In this document: one piece after another, positions 7,763 to 16,981 of the stretch
How the letters are laid out: every line of letters begins with the position of its first letter
How positions within the stretch are numbered: the stretch's first letter is position 1
NCBI GenBank assembly: GCA_018268085.1
Contig: JAFDXE010000034.1
Span: forward strand, 1-45,652
Source of the DNA: Bacteroidota bacterium
Lineage (GTDB): Bacteria; Bacteroidota; Bacteroidia; Chitinophagales; Chitinophagaceae
DNA: 45,652 bases
Direction: 5' to 3'
Notes under the pieces: model-generated
The model's input: only the letters and a program-made list of their open reading frames with translations
The model's database searches: none
Told to the model about the DNA's origin: nothing
Position numbers and translations under genes: made by a program

Positions 7763-9136
7763 TTAAAAAAGGTATTTATACACTTCTTCTACTTTTCCTA
7801 AAGCCACCACTTCAATAGTTGATTTTAGATTTCCTGTTGATTTTGCATTGTATTTACTCACGATAATTTTTTCGAAGCCGAGTTTTTCTGCTTCTGCGAT
7901 GCGTTGTTCAATCCTGTTTACCGCCCGGATTTCCCCACTTAAACCAACTTCTCCGGCAAAGCAAATATGTTGCGGAACCGGGATGTCTTCATAACTGCTA
8001 AGTAATGCACAAACGATAGCGAGGTCGATAGAAGGATCTTCTGCTTTAATCCCACCTGCAATATTGATGAATACATCTTTTACACCAAAATGAAATCCAC
8101 CTCTTTTCTCCAATACAGCGAGCAGCAGTTGTAATCGCCTGAGATCAAAACCACTTACAGTACGTTGTGGTGTTCCATAAACACTTTGCGTAACCAATGC
8201 CTGGGTTTCTATCAGCAGGGGACGAATACCTTCAATTGTTGCTGCTATGGCAATGCCACTCAGTTGATCTTCTTTCTGCGTAATTAATATTTCACTTGGG
8301 TTGATTACGGAACGCATGCCTTCACCTGTCATCTCATAAATACCGAGTTCGGAAGTAGAGCCAAACCTGTTCTTTAATGTTCTCAATAACCTGTATGCAT
8401 AATGCCTGTCGCCTTCAAATTGCAAAACCGTATCTACCATGTGTTCCAGGATTTTCGGTCCTGCAATATTTCCATCTTTAGTAATGTGACCGATCAGGAA
8501 TACAGGCGTGTTCGTTTCTTTTGCGAAGCGTTGCAATTCTGCCGCACATTCCCTGATCTGGCTGATGCTTCCCGGCGATGATTCAACAAAAGGAGATTGC
8601 AGCGTTTGAATAGAATCTACAATTACCAATTGTGGTTTTAGTTTTTTAATTTCTTTGAAGATCGATTGTGTATTTGTTTCCGTTAACAGGTAAAACTGTT
8701 CATTTGATTTTCCCACACGATCGGCACGCATTTTAATCTGTTGTTCACTTTCTTCCCCGCTTATATATAATGTAACAACATCTTTCAACATCAATCCGTT
8801 TTGTAAAAACAAAGTTGATTTGCCAATTCCAGGTTCCCCGGCAACCAATACAATACTCCCTAATACAATTCCACCACCAAGTACCCTGTTCAATTCAGGA
8901 TCGCTTGTAACAATTCTTTTTTCTTCAGCGCTGCTCACTTCATTTAATGAAACGGTTTTAATTTTTCCTTTACCGCTCATTTCTTTCCAATCATCTTTTT
9001 CATTTTTGTCTGTTCCTTTTACAATCACTTCCTCAACAAAACTGTTCCATTGTTCACATGAAGGACATTTACCAATCCACTTGGCACTTTCATATCCGCA
9101 GTTCTGACAAAAAAATGCTGATCTCGTTTTACTCAT
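7763..9136 (-). CDS. radA: DNA repair protein RadA
   Basis: The 457-residue protein has the full RadA layout. A four-cysteine zinc finger lies at Cys10, 13, 25 and 28 (CQNCGYESAKWIGKCPSC). The RecA-like ATPase has Walker A GEPGIGKST (100-108) and the RadA-specific KNRFGS motif near residue 255. A C-terminal Lon-protease-like domain lacks a protease role. RadA promotes branch migration and processing of recombination intermediates. Length and start are standard. Confidence 0.97.
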   Translation of the reverse strand: MSKTRSAFFCQNCGYESAKWIGKCPSCEQWNSFVEEVIVKGTDKNEKDDWKEMSGKGKIKTVSLNEVSSAEEKRIVTSDPELNRVLGGGIVLGSIVLVAGEPGIGKSTLFLQNGLMLKDVVTLYISGEESEQQIKMRADRVGKSNEQFYLLTETNTQSIFKEIKKLKPQLVIVDSIQTLQSPFVESSPGSISQIRECAAELQRFAKETNTPVFLIGHITKDGNIAGPKILEHMVDTVLQFEGDRHYAYRLLRTLKNRFGSTSELGIYEMTGEGMRSVINPSEILITQKEDQLSGIAIAATIEGIRPLLIETQALVTQSVYGTPQRTVSGFDLRRLQLLLAVLEKRGGFHFGVKDVFINIAGGIKAEDPSIDLAIVCALLSSYEDIPVPQHICFAGEVGLSGEIRAVNRIEQRIAEAEKLGFEKIIVSKYNAKSTGNLKSTIEVVALGKVEEVYKYLF

Positions 9137-9293
9137 GCAGTAAATGTAAATGCAAAAACCTGAATCAAAAAAATGAATGAGATGTAATCAAAGAAGAACT
9201 GATCAAAAAAAATTCTTAAGGAGATTAACTTTTCAAAAAGTAATAGTCATTGAAACTGAAAAATAAAATCGAACGAAGAACTGATTAAAAGTA

Positions 9294-9321
9294 AAAGGGT
9301 CGGCATTTCTGCTGACCCTTT
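9294..9321. terminator. Orphan hairpin, terminator-like
   Basis: AAAGGGTCGGCA (9294-9305) pairs with TGCTGACCCTTT (9310-9321) over 12 bp, with one G-U pair and a TTTC loop. On the minus strand the stem is followed by a T-rich stretch (ACTTTTAATC). It is not at the 3' end of either neighbour: radA starts to its left and the receptor gene to its right. It may end an unannotated small transcript or act in a leader. Confidence 0.5.
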
Positions 9322-9452
9322 ATACTTACTAACCCATTAAATTCTATTGCTAAATTACAAATTGCCCCCACATAAAAAAATAAAATTTTGGGGATGTTAA
9401 TAAGTTTGTACGGTATAAACCGGGAACGTTTTTAGCAAACAGTATCTTTTTA

Positions 9453-9467
9453 AGATAATGATTATCA
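9453..9467 (+). promoter_or_regulatory. Fur-like box
   Basis: AGATAATGATTATCA contains the perfect palindrome GATAAT-G-ATTATC and matches the 7-1-7 Fur consensus TGATAATNATTATCA at 14 of 15 positions. A second half-like ATGATTATC follows at 9475-9483. It lies about 77 bases upstream of the -33 box of the TonB receptor promoter. Iron control of the downstream run is therefore likely, but the distance is longer than for simple promoter occlusion. Confidence 0.7.
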
Positions 9468-9543
9468 TTGTTTTATGATTATCGGAAGGCTTAATCTTCA
9501 TTCAGATTCCCCGCAGGTTAACCCAGAAATAATATAAAATTAA

Positions 9544-9575
9544 TTTGGTTTATTTTATAAACTAATTTACGTTTG
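9544..9575 (+). promoter_or_regulatory. Bacteroidete -33/-7 promoter for the TonB receptor operon
   Basis: TTTG at 9544-9547 and TACGTTTG at 9568-9575 are separated by 20 bases, which fits the bacteroidete primary sigma consensus TTTG-N19/20-TANNTTTG. Transcription should start near 9582, leaving a leader of only about 10 bases before ATG 9591. This also rules out the upstream TTG at 9573 as the start codon. Confidence 0.75.
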
Positions 9576-9590
9576 TGTCAAATTATAGAG

Positions 9591-11852
9591 ATGAAATACG
9601 TTCTTTTACTGATTGCAGTTTGGAGTACAATTGAGGGAAATGCTCAAACAAAAATATCAGGGAAATATACCGACAACCGCAACAAACCATTAGGTGGCGC
9701 CAGTATATCTATTAAAGATTCTTATGATGGAACCACAACAGATTCGCTCGGAAATTTTTCCTTTGTAACTTCTGAAACAGGTGAACACGTAATTGAAGCT
9801 ACATTATCCGGTTATGCATCATATAGCAAAAACATTAAACTTGAAGGAAAGGATATTGAACTTTCCATCGCTGTAAAAGAACTAATAACGGAATTAAAAG
9901 CGGTTGTGATTACGGCAGGTGCCTTTGAAGCAGGTGATGCAAAAAAAGCTACGGTGCTTAATTCAATAGACATCGTTACTACTGCCAGTGCGGAAGGAGA
10001 CATTACAGGTGCGCTGAAAACATTACCAGGAACACAACAGGTTGGTGAAACAGGCGGATTGTTTGTAAGGGGAGGATCTGCCACAGAAAGTAAGATCTTC
10101 ATCGACGGTAACCTCGTAAACAATTTCTTTTATAGCAGCGTACCAGGTATCGCTTCAAGGGGCAGGTTCAATCCGTTCCTGTTTAAAGGAACCGTTTTCA
10201 GTTCCGGCGGATATTCTGCTTTGTACGGACAAGCGCTTTCTTCCGCACTTATCCTTGAATCTACAGATTTGCCTGAACGTTCATCAGCCAACATTGCCGT
10301 ATCGGTTTTAAGTATTGGCGGTGGCGTGCAGAAATTATCGAAGAACAAAAAATTTTCCTGGGGCCTTACCTATGATTATGTAGACCTGGTGCTCGGTTTC
10401 AAGGTCATCAAACAACGCCAGGATTATTTTAATTATCCAAAAGACCACCAGGTGGATGGTAATTTCAGGATAAAAACTAAAAGTGGATTCATTAAATATT
10501 ATGGATATGCCAACTGGAACAAAGTTGGATTCAGAACAATGGATATCGATTCATTTAAACTGAAAGATGCTTTTTCGTTGTACAACATCAACACCTATCA
10601 AAACCTGAACTGGAAAGAAAAGCTGGGCCATAACTGGAAATTAAATGCCGGGCTGAGCTTTAGCACCAATAAAGATGACATCAGCCTGGAACTTCAGGAC
10701 GATCAGCATAAAAAAGTAACATTCGCAGATCCGTATAATCCATACAATCTCAAAAACGCAGGTATTATCAATAAAGCCTATTATGCCCAGGCAAGATTTT
10801 ACCTTGAAAAAAAATTGGGTGCAATCAACATGATCCGTTTTGGGGCTGATCAGTTTTACAGCAACGAAGCAACAGATTATACTGCATTTAATAACAGAAC
10901 GTATAGACAGGTAATCAAAGAAAATTTATCAGCAGGTTTTGCCGAAGCAGACGTTTACCTTACCAATAATATTGCTGCCAAAATAGGTGCAAGGGCTGAG
11001 TATTCATCCATTCTTGCAAAATGGAATGCAGCACCGCGGTTATCACTGGCCTATAAATTCCGGGATAATAGCCAGGCATCTTTTGCTTACGGTATATTTT
11101 ATCAACGGCCTGAAACGAATATATTACCATCAATCAGCAACAACCTCCTCTACGCCAGGGCAACACATTATATATTACAATACCAGCGTACCAGCAATAA
11201 ACGAACGTTCAGAACCGAAATATTTTATAAGCAATACAATAACCTCTACAAAACCCGCAGTAACGCATTTGGTAATGCCGCTGCACTCAATAACAATGGA
11301 TCGGGTTTTGCAAAAGGGATTGAATTTTTCTGGAGAGATAAAAAAACCTTGAAAAACATCGACTACTGGATTTCTTATTCTTACCTGGATACAAAAAGAG
11401 ATTATTTAAATTATCCAAACGCCATTCAACCCAATTTTGCGGCAAAGCACACTTCATCACTCGTTGTAAAAAAATTCGTGCTACCGTGGAAACTGGGGAT
11501 CAATGCCAGTTACACTTATGCAAGCGGCAGACCCTATTACCAGTTTGTTCCTGTACAGGGAGAAAATAATGCAGCCATTAAAGATCATGGCCGTACCATC
11601 GACTACAATGCACTCGGTTTCAGTTTAAACTATTTACCCAACCTGGGTAAACAAAAAGCAAAAGCATTTACAGTATTTGTATTGTCGGTTTCAAATGTAT
11701 TCGGACAAAAAAATATCTTCTCCTATAATTACGGAACTATCGTAGATCACAAGATTCCGGTTGTACCTCCGTCTAAAAGATTTGTGTACATTGGTTGTTT
11801 TATCAGTTATGGTATCGACCAGACCGAAAATGCCATCAACAATAATTTATAA
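9591..11852 (+). CDS. TonB-dependent outer membrane receptor
   Basis: From ATG 9591 the protein has 753 residues and begins with a signal peptide (MKYVLLLIAVWSTIEGNAQ). It has a carboxypeptidase-regulatory-like domain (about 22-90, with KISGKYTDNRNKPLGGASI), then a plug domain (about 100-220, with GLFVRGGSATESKIFIDG), then a beta-barrel rich in alternating aromatic strands. The final strands end before a short polar tail. It should move a ligand across the outer membrane using TonB energy; the Fur-like box upstream suggests an iron-related ligand such as a siderophore. It heads a run of six closely spaced plus-strand genes. The ligand cannot be read from sequence. Confidence 0.92.
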   Translation: MKYVLLLIAVWSTIEGNAQTKISGKYTDNRNKPLGGASISIKDSYDGTTTDSLGNFSFVTSETGEHVIEATLSGYASYSKNIKLEGKDIELSIAVKELITELKAVVITAGAFEAGDAKKATVLNSIDIVTTASAEGDITGALKTLPGTQQVGETGGLFVRGGSATESKIFIDGNLVNNFFYSSVPGIASRGRFNPFLFKGTVFSSGGYSALYGQALSSALILESTDLPERSSANIAVSVLSIGGGVQKLSKNKKFSWGLTYDYVDLVLGFKVIKQRQDYFNYPKDHQVDGNFRIKTKSGFIKYYGYANWNKVGFRTMDIDSFKLKDAFSLYNINTYQNLNWKEKLGHNWKLNAGLSFSTNKDDISLELQDDQHKKVTFADPYNPYNLKNAGIINKAYYAQARFYLEKKLGAINMIRFGADQFYSNEATDYTAFNNRTYRQVIKENLSAGFAEADVYLTNNIAAKIGARAEYSSILAKWNAAPRLSLAYKFRDNSQASFAYGIFYQRPETNILPSISNNLLYARATHYILQYQRTSNKRTFRTEIFYKQYNNLYKTRSNAFGNAAALNNNGSGFAKGIEFFWRDKKTLKNIDYWISYSYLDTKRDYLNYPNAIQPNFAAKHTSSLVVKKFVLPWKLGINASYTYASGRPYYQFVPVQGENNAAIKDHGRTIDYNALGFSLNYLPNLGKQKAKAFTVFVLSVSNVFGQKNIFSYNYGTIVDHKIPVVPPSKRFVYIGCFISYGIDQTENAINNNL

Positions 11853-11877
11853 TCTTTAATTCTTTAAAAATCATCAA

Positions 11878-12519
11878 ATGAAAAAAGCATTTTTACTTCT
11901 TGCAATGATTGCCGTTGGAAATAGTTTGTTTGCACAAAGCGAAAAATATACGGCTGCTATGAAAAAAAATATTGCTTTACTGGATTCTGCTGTTAAGAAC
12001 AACAGCATGGCCGACCTGGCAAATAGTTTTACAAGGATTGCGGATGCTGAAAAAACACAATGGCTCCCATATTATTATGCGGCATATTGCACAGTGATGA
12101 GTGCATATCTTTCGGAAGACAATAGTAAAAAAGATGCGATCGCTGATAAAGCTGAAGAACTGATCACAAAGGCGGAAACACTTGCTGGTGCCGCCAATTC
12201 TGAAACGCATGTGATCAGGAGTATGATCGCTTCTGCACACATGATGGTTGATCCGCAAACAAGATGGCAACAATACGGCATGCAATCTTCCGGCGAAATT
12301 GCCAAAGCCAAAGAAATGGATCCAACCAATCCACGACCAGTTTACCTCGAAGGACAGGCAAAATTTTATACGCCTGAACAATTTGGAGGAGGAAAAGCAC
12401 CTGCTAAAGAATTATTTGAAAAGGCCCTGGGCATGTTCGAAAGTTTTAAACCAAAAACAGAACTCGATCCGGCCTGGGGTAAAGCAGGAACAGATTATTT
12501 CCTGGAGCAATGTAAATAA
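11878..12519 (+). CDS. Exported helical (TPR-like) protein
   Basis: 213 residues with a clear signal peptide (MKKAFLLLAMIAVGNSLFAQ). The mature part is rich in Ala, Lys and Glu and predicts as stacked helices; segments such as EIAKAKEMDPTNPRPVYLEGQ look like a tetratricopeptide-type turn. No catalytic motif is seen. It begins 25 bases after the receptor gene and so is almost certainly co-transcribed. A periplasmic helper for the receptor is a reasonable inference, not shown. I do not recognise a named family. Confidence 0.75.
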   Translation: MKKAFLLLAMIAVGNSLFAQSEKYTAAMKKNIALLDSAVKNNSMADLANSFTRIADAEKTQWLPYYYAAYCTVMSAYLSEDNSKKDAIADKAEELITKAETLAGAANSETHVIRSMIASAHMMVDPQTRWQQYGMQSSGEIAKAKEMDPTNPRPVYLEGQAKFYTPEQFGGGKAPAKELFEKALGMFESFKPKTELDPAWGKAGTDYFLEQCK

Positions 12520-12542
12520 GCAGCACCCTGCAAATCTATAAA

Positions 12543-12839
12543 ATGGAATTTAAAGAACTCGACCCGATACTACACTCACAGTTACGCCTGGCCGTAATGA
12601 ATATTCTTATGAGTATGCCTGAGGCCGAATTTACTTTTCTGAAAGAAAAAACACAGGCTACTGCCGGTAACCTGAGTGTACAGATCAATAAGTTAAAAGA
12701 TGCGGAGTACCTGGAAATATCCAAGCAGTTCCGCGATAAATATCCACTCACCATCTGCCGCATTACCACAAAAGGCATTGAAGCGTTTGAACAATACGTT
12801 CAGGCGCTTCAATCTTATACAAATCCTAAAACGCCATAA
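12543..12839 (+). CDS. Winged-helix transcriptional regulator
   Basis: The 98-residue protein fits a single winged-helix domain of the small MarR-like type (PF13601-like). The opening HSQLRLAVMNILMSM is helix 1, TFLKEKTQATAGNLSVQINKLKDAEYL is the helix-turn-helix, and the wing follows (YPLTICRITTKGIEAFEQY). It lacks a ligand-binding domain. It starts 23 bases after the preceding gene and 63 before the ABC ATPase gene. In many bacteroidetes such regulators sit beside ABC exporters. It may control the exporter part of the operon. Confidence 0.85.
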   Translation: MEFKELDPILHSQLRLAVMNILMSMPEAEFTFLKEKTQATAGNLSVQINKLKDAEYLEISKQFRDKYPLTICRITTKGIEAFEQYVQALQSYTNPKTP

Positions 12840-12902
12840 ACATTTGCCGCACTAAACTTTTTATGTGCAGATACGTTTTACCTTTACGGATATTAAATTT
12901 TC

Positions 12903-13847
12903 ATGGCAGAAATCGTAGCGGTAAACCATCTCTCCAAACAATTCAACGAAGTACATGCTGTTAATGATCTTTCATTTTCCGTAAATGAAGGGGATGTATA
13001 TGGATTCCTCGGGCAAAACGGCGCCGGGAAATCAACCACTATCCGCATGATGCTCACGCTGATCAGGCCAACGGCAGGTGAAATAAAATTTTTCGGCAAA
13101 GAACTGTATGCCAACCGCAACGAAATTTTAAAAAAGATCGGGGCCATCATCGAACGCCCGGATCATTATAAATATCTTTCTGCATACGACAACCTGTCCA
13201 TCTTTGCTAAAATGAGCGGCATTAAAGTTACCCGTAAGCTGATCATGGATCAGCTTGATATGGTTGGATTAGCCGACAGGAGCAATAGCAAATCCAAAAC
13301 GTTCAGCCAGGGCATGAAACAAAGATTGGGTATTGCCATTGCACTTATTCATAATCCTTCCATTCTTATATTGGATGAACCTACCAACGGTCTCGATCCC
13401 CAGGGCATTGCCGACATGCGCAACCTGATCATCAAACTAAAAAAAGAAATGGGCAAAACAGTAATCGTTTCTTCTCATCTCTTAAGTGAAATTGAACTGG
13501 TGGCCAATCGCATGATCATTATTCATAAAGGAAAGAAAATAGCAGAAGGAGATGTGAGTGAAATGCTTGATCCGTCCAACACCGTGGTGCTGGTAGAAAC
13601 TACCGACAATACCAAAGCCACCAGTTTACTTTCTGCAATGCCTGGTATTCATTTAACTCATACAACCGACGACAGGTACATTCATATCAGCCTGGATAAA
13701 AACGATATTCCGCAAACCGTTACCCAATTAACATCGGCAGGAGTAGGCATTCTTTCTTTGCGCCCCCGCCATTCACTGGAAGAATATTTCCTTTCATTAA
13801 CCAACAACACAACCCATGTGGAAACTTTTACAAATAGAACTGTATAA
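12903..13847 (+). CDS. ABC transporter ATP-binding protein
   Basis: 314 residues. Walker A is GQNGAGKST, the signature FSQGMKQRLGIAIAL and Walker B ILILDEPTNGLDP, followed by the switch region SSHLLSEIE. The C-terminal ~90 residues form the extra domain of ABC-2-type (drug, bacitracin or lantibiotic-like) exporters. The reading frame overlaps the permease gene by 32 bases, so the two are translationally coupled. Substrate is unknown. Confidence 0.92.
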   Translation: MAEIVAVNHLSKQFNEVHAVNDLSFSVNEGDVYGFLGQNGAGKSTTIRMMLTLIRPTAGEIKFFGKELYANRNEILKKIGAIIERPDHYKYLSAYDNLSIFAKMSGIKVTRKLIMDQLDMVGLADRSNSKSKTFSQGMKQRLGIAIALIHNPSILILDEPTNGLDPQGIADMRNLIIKLKKEMGKTVIVSSHLLSEIELVANRMIIIHKGKKIAEGDVSEMLDPSNTVVLVETTDNTKATSLLSAMPGIHLTHTTDDRYIHISLDKNDIPQTVTQLTSAGVGILSLRPRHSLEEYFLSLTNNTTHVETFTNRTV

Positions 13848-14709
13848 AATTTCTAAAAAGCCACGCACTTATATTGCATTCATTGCCATTACCGCAATTG
13901 TATTTGTATTCCAGTTTGCGTTTAAAGCAGATGGAAAAGCCTATCTCGATTTTATGGCACAGGATGTTACCGATAGTTTTGTTTTTGATAAGAGTAAAGC
14001 CATCAATGGATACTTCATGTGTTATATTATATTAAATACATTGCTGGTACAGGTGCCGATACTGGTGGCACTTGTTGCAGGTGATGCAGTTTCAGGTGAA
14101 GCAAATATGGGCACATTGCGCTTATTATTAACGAAACCGGTTAGCCGAACGCAAATTATCCTGGTAAAATTTATCGCTTCTTTTTTATTTACCGTTTCAC
14201 TGCTGGTATGGATGGCCGTTACTGCCTTGTTTTTAAGTATGGCGATATTTGGCGTTGATGATATGATCATCTTTCGCTCGAAAGGAGATGTATCCCAGAT
14301 TTTACAGATAACAAAAGATGATGTGATGTGGCGTTATTTTGCAGCTTTTGCCTATGCTGCGGTTGCTTTAACGGTGATCGCTTCCCTGGCGTTGTTGCTG
14401 TCGGTATTTGCCGAAAATTCAATCGGGCCAATTATTGCCACCGTTTGTATCGTAATTGTTTGTACCGTGATCTCTAATATAAATGTTCCTATAATAGATA
14501 AGTATGCAAAACCTTACCTGTTTACTTCTTACCTGGTAGGATGGAAAGGATTCTTTTATATCAATTCAACCGACGATGGAGAAACACTTAAAGGAACCAT
14601 GGAAAATTGGCCTGCAGTACGCAATAGTTTACTGAACCTGCTGGCGTATATCGCCGTATTTCTGTCGGCTACAATTATTGCCTTCCGTAGAAAAGACATT
14701 TTATCCTGA
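13816..14709 (+). CDS. ABC-2 family transporter permease
   Basis: 297 residues, with about six hydrophobic segments: near residues 20-37, about 70-90, 110-145, 175-200, 205-225 and 270-290. The block GDAVSGEANMGTLRLLLTKPVSRTQIILVK is the ABC-2 permease hallmark (read in parts). It overlaps the ATPase gene and is followed 15 bases later by the LolA-like gene. The pair should form an exporter or a membrane-remodelling transporter. Confidence 0.9.
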   Translation: MWKLLQIELYKISKKPRTYIAFIAITAIVFVFQFAFKADGKAYLDFMAQDVTDSFVFDKSKAINGYFMCYIILNTLLVQVPILVALVAGDAVSGEANMGTLRLLLTKPVSRTQIILVKFIASFLFTVSLLVWMAVTALFLSMAIFGVDDMIIFRSKGDVSQILQITKDDVMWRYFAAFAYAAVALTVIASLALLLSVFAENSIGPIIATVCIVIVCTVISNINVPIIDKYAKPYLFTSYLVGWKGFFYINSTDDGETLKGTMENWPAVRNSLLNLLAYIAVFLSATIIAFRRKDILS

Positions 14710-14724
14710 TAACACTATTTAAAA

Positions 14725-15417
14725 ATGAAAAAAATAATTTCCGTACTCATTATAACAATTGCCGGTTTACATTCCTTTGCCCAGGATGCGAATGTATTAT
14801 TGCAAACGATCAAACAAAAGCTGGATAAGGTAAATGATTACGAAGCATCGGGGAAAATGAAAACCAATGTTGCTTTTTTGAAAGTGCCTGTGGCCAATAT
14901 TAAATTGTATTTTAAAAAGCCCAACCGGTTAAAAATTAAAAGTGAAAAAGGTATTTCATTTGTACCTAAAGGTGCGGTAAACCTGAACATGTCGGGCATT
15001 ATTGGAGATGATTCCTATACCGTACTGGATGCAGGTAACGATAAAATTGGAAACACTCCCGTACGCATCATTAAATTATTGCCGGTTGATGATAACAGCG
15101 ATATTGTATTAAGTACCTTATATGTTGATGAGAAAAATCAACTGGTGCTAAAGGCAAGAACAACTACAAGAGAAAACGGTACCTATGAATTGGAAATGAG
15201 TTATGGAAAATATGCCGCATACAGTTTGCCCGATAAAATAATTTTCTCCTTTAATACACGGGATTATAAATTGCCCAAGGGCGTAACATTTGATTTTGAT
15301 GATGGCTCGGAACAAAAAAAACCTGCAGATAACGTAAAAAATAAAAAAGGAAAAGCAGAAATCGTATTAAACAGTTACACCATTAATAAAGGTGTGGATG
15401 ATGCTGTGTTTAAATAG
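14725..15417 (+). CDS. LolA-like exported protein
   Basis: 230 residues starting with a signal peptide (MKKIISVLIITIAGLHSFAQ). The mature part begins NVLLQTIKQKLDKVNDYEASGKMKT and continues with antiparallel strands (KLYFKKPNRLKIKSEKG), the LolA/LolB-like layout also called outer-membrane lipoprotein-sorting protein. It has no lipobox. It ends the operon after the ABC permease. A partnership in which the ABC pair releases a lipid or lipoprotein to this carrier is plausible by analogy with Lol, but unproven. Confidence 0.75.
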   Translation: MKKIISVLIITIAGLHSFAQDANVLLQTIKQKLDKVNDYEASGKMKTNVAFLKVPVANIKLYFKKPNRLKIKSEKGISFVPKGAVNLNMSGIIGDDSYTVLDAGNDKIGNTPVRIIKLLPVDDNSDIVLSTLYVDEKNQLVLKARTTTRENGTYELEMSYGKYAAYSLPDKIIFSFNTRDYKLPKGVTFDFDDGSEQKKPADNVKNKKGKAEIVLNSYTINKGVDDAVFK

Positions 15418-15498
15418 CGGGATAATGAAATCCTTTAATGACTGATCTAAAAATGCAATTCGTAACGATGAACATTTTTCCCCAATATTCTCATCCAA

Positions 15499-16596
15499 TT
15501 AATCTTCCGTAATCTTTTCATCTACCGCATTGGCAATTACTGCAGATCCCATTTTCTTCAATGGATTTTTATATTGATTGGCAAACTCCGCCCTATTGCG
15601 GATGATATCTATACATTTATATATAGCCGTTCTGAAAGAAGATTCATCAGCCGTTCCTTTACCGGCAATATCAAATGCAACACCGTGATCGGGAGAGGTG
15701 CGCACGGCCTGGATACCGGCAGTGAAATTTACACCATCGCCAATAGCCATTGATTTAAATGGTATCAATCCCTGGTCGTGATACATGGCCAGCACTGCGT
15801 CAAATTTTTCATGCTGACCTCTTGCAAAAAATGCATCCGCACTATACGGTCCAAAACAGAAAATGTCTTTTTGCTGTTTGGCTTCTTTTACAGCCGGTTT
15901 AATAATTTCAATCTCTTCTTTGCCAATCAATCCTTCATCTCCTGCATGAGGGTTCAATGCTAAAACAGCAATCCTGGGTTTATTGATACCGAAATCTCTC
16001 TTAAGAGAATTGTTTACCACTACCAATTTACTGATGATATTTTCTTTGGTTACATATTGTGCCACATCTTTAAAAGGAACATGTTCTGTTAACAAAGCAA
16101 TACGCATGTTATCAGCAACCATAAACATGGCCACTTCATTTGCCGTAAAATAGTTTTTGAAGAAAGGAGTATGCCCGGTAAAATTGAAACCCGCAGATTG
16201 TATATTTTTTTTATGGATGGGTGCCGTAACCAGTCCATGTATTTTTCCGGCTTTCAGTGCTTCCGTAGCGGCTTGTAAACTGATAACAGCATATTTTCCC
16301 CCGATATCATTTAATATTCCAGGGGTAACGGCTACATCTTCCTCCCAGCAATTGAATACATTCACCTGCTTATGACTGATTTTTGAAGAATCTTTTATTA
16401 CCGAAAAACTGATGTTCTGTTCGGGTAGGCTTTTCCGGTAGAAATTGATGAGCTTATTATTGGCAAAGATCACCGGGGTACAAATATCCAGTATGCGGTT
16501 ATCACTTAAAGTTTTGATGATGAGTTCAACTCCGATACCATTGATATCACCGCAACTGATGCCGATTACTGGTTTATTTTCTGTTGATGGATTCAT
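15499..16596 (-). CDS. pdxA: 4-hydroxythreonine-4-phosphate dehydrogenase
   Basis: The 365-residue protein matches PdxA: opening PVIGISCGDINGIGVELI, metal-ligand histidines in FTGHTPFF, LNPHAGDEG and MYHDQGLIPFK, and the C-terminal block RTSPDHGVAFDIAGKG. It oxidises 4-phosphohydroxy-L-threonine in pyridoxal-phosphate synthesis. It is transcribed toward the LolA-like gene and ends about 80 bases from it. No other pdx gene is visible in the window. Confidence 0.96.
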   Translation of the reverse strand: MNPSTENKPVIGISCGDINGIGVELIIKTLSDNRILDICTPVIFANNKLINFYRKSLPEQNISFSVIKDSSKISHKQVNVFNCWEEDVAVTPGILNDIGGKYAVISLQAATEALKAGKIHGLVTAPIHKKNIQSAGFNFTGHTPFFKNYFTANEVAMFMVADNMRIALLTEHVPFKDVAQYVTKENIISKLVVVNNSLKRDFGINKPRIAVLALNPHAGDEGLIGKEEIEIIKPAVKEAKQQKDIFCFGPYSADAFFARGQHEKFDAVLAMYHDQGLIPFKSMAIGDGVNFTAGIQAVRTSPDHGVAFDIAGKGTADESSFRTAIYKCIDIIRNRAEFANQYKNPLKKMGSAVIANAVDEKITED

Positions 16597-16981
16597 GTAT
16601 GCTTTCTTGAACCGTAAAAATACAACATCCGTCTTAAAGCATCAGGTATAAAAATGCCAGGTTTGGCCGATAAATGGGTAGAATCACTTCGTATTTATAC
16701 TTACTCCCGGATTTTTAAATATTAAATGAAAAAGCTCATATACTTTTTCGGCATTGTAGTCGTTATTCTATATGATTCAAATAATATTTATTAAAAATCC
16801 GTCTTATGAGAACGTTGATACCCTCCAGGTTTCCATCGGAAATACGATCATTCCCGGGCAGTGCCTGTTTTGTATTGGATAAAGGCCGTCTTCGAAAGCT
16901 CATCAAACGAAAACATGCCTGAAAGGATGCGTGAATTACACTTGCTGAACTGAATATCCTTTAAAATCTAATACCCGGATC
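16597..16981. other. Divergent intergenic region with two doubtful small frames
   Basis: 385 bases between pdxA and the GEVED protein gene. An ATG at 16726 opens a 22-codon frame with a hydrophobic start (MKKLIYFFGIVVVILYD), and an ATG at 16806 opens a 38-codon basic frame ending GRLRKLIKRKHA at 16922. Neither has a convincing ribosome site or -33/-7 promoter, so neither is called as a gene. No repeat or terminator was seen. Confidence 0.5.

Larger units (their letters stand above)
9137..9590. other. Divergent intergenic region between radA and the TonB receptor gene
   Basis: 454 bases without a gene. It contains an orphan hairpin (9294-9321), an isolated -7-like box TAAGTTTG (9401-9408) without a partner -33 box, a Fur-like palindrome (9453-9467) and a full bacteroidete promoter (9544-9575) for the receptor gene. 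No promoter-like pair could be assigned to radA. Confidence 0.7.

Noticed and set aside
9573..9590. TTG start giving the TonB receptor six extra residues
   Set aside because: TTG 9573 lies inside the -7 promoter box; ATG 9591 starts a clean signal peptide.
16726..16922. Two small frames (22 and 38 codons)
   Set aside because: No promoter, no ribosome site and no recognisable protein; kept only as a note in the intergenic entry.
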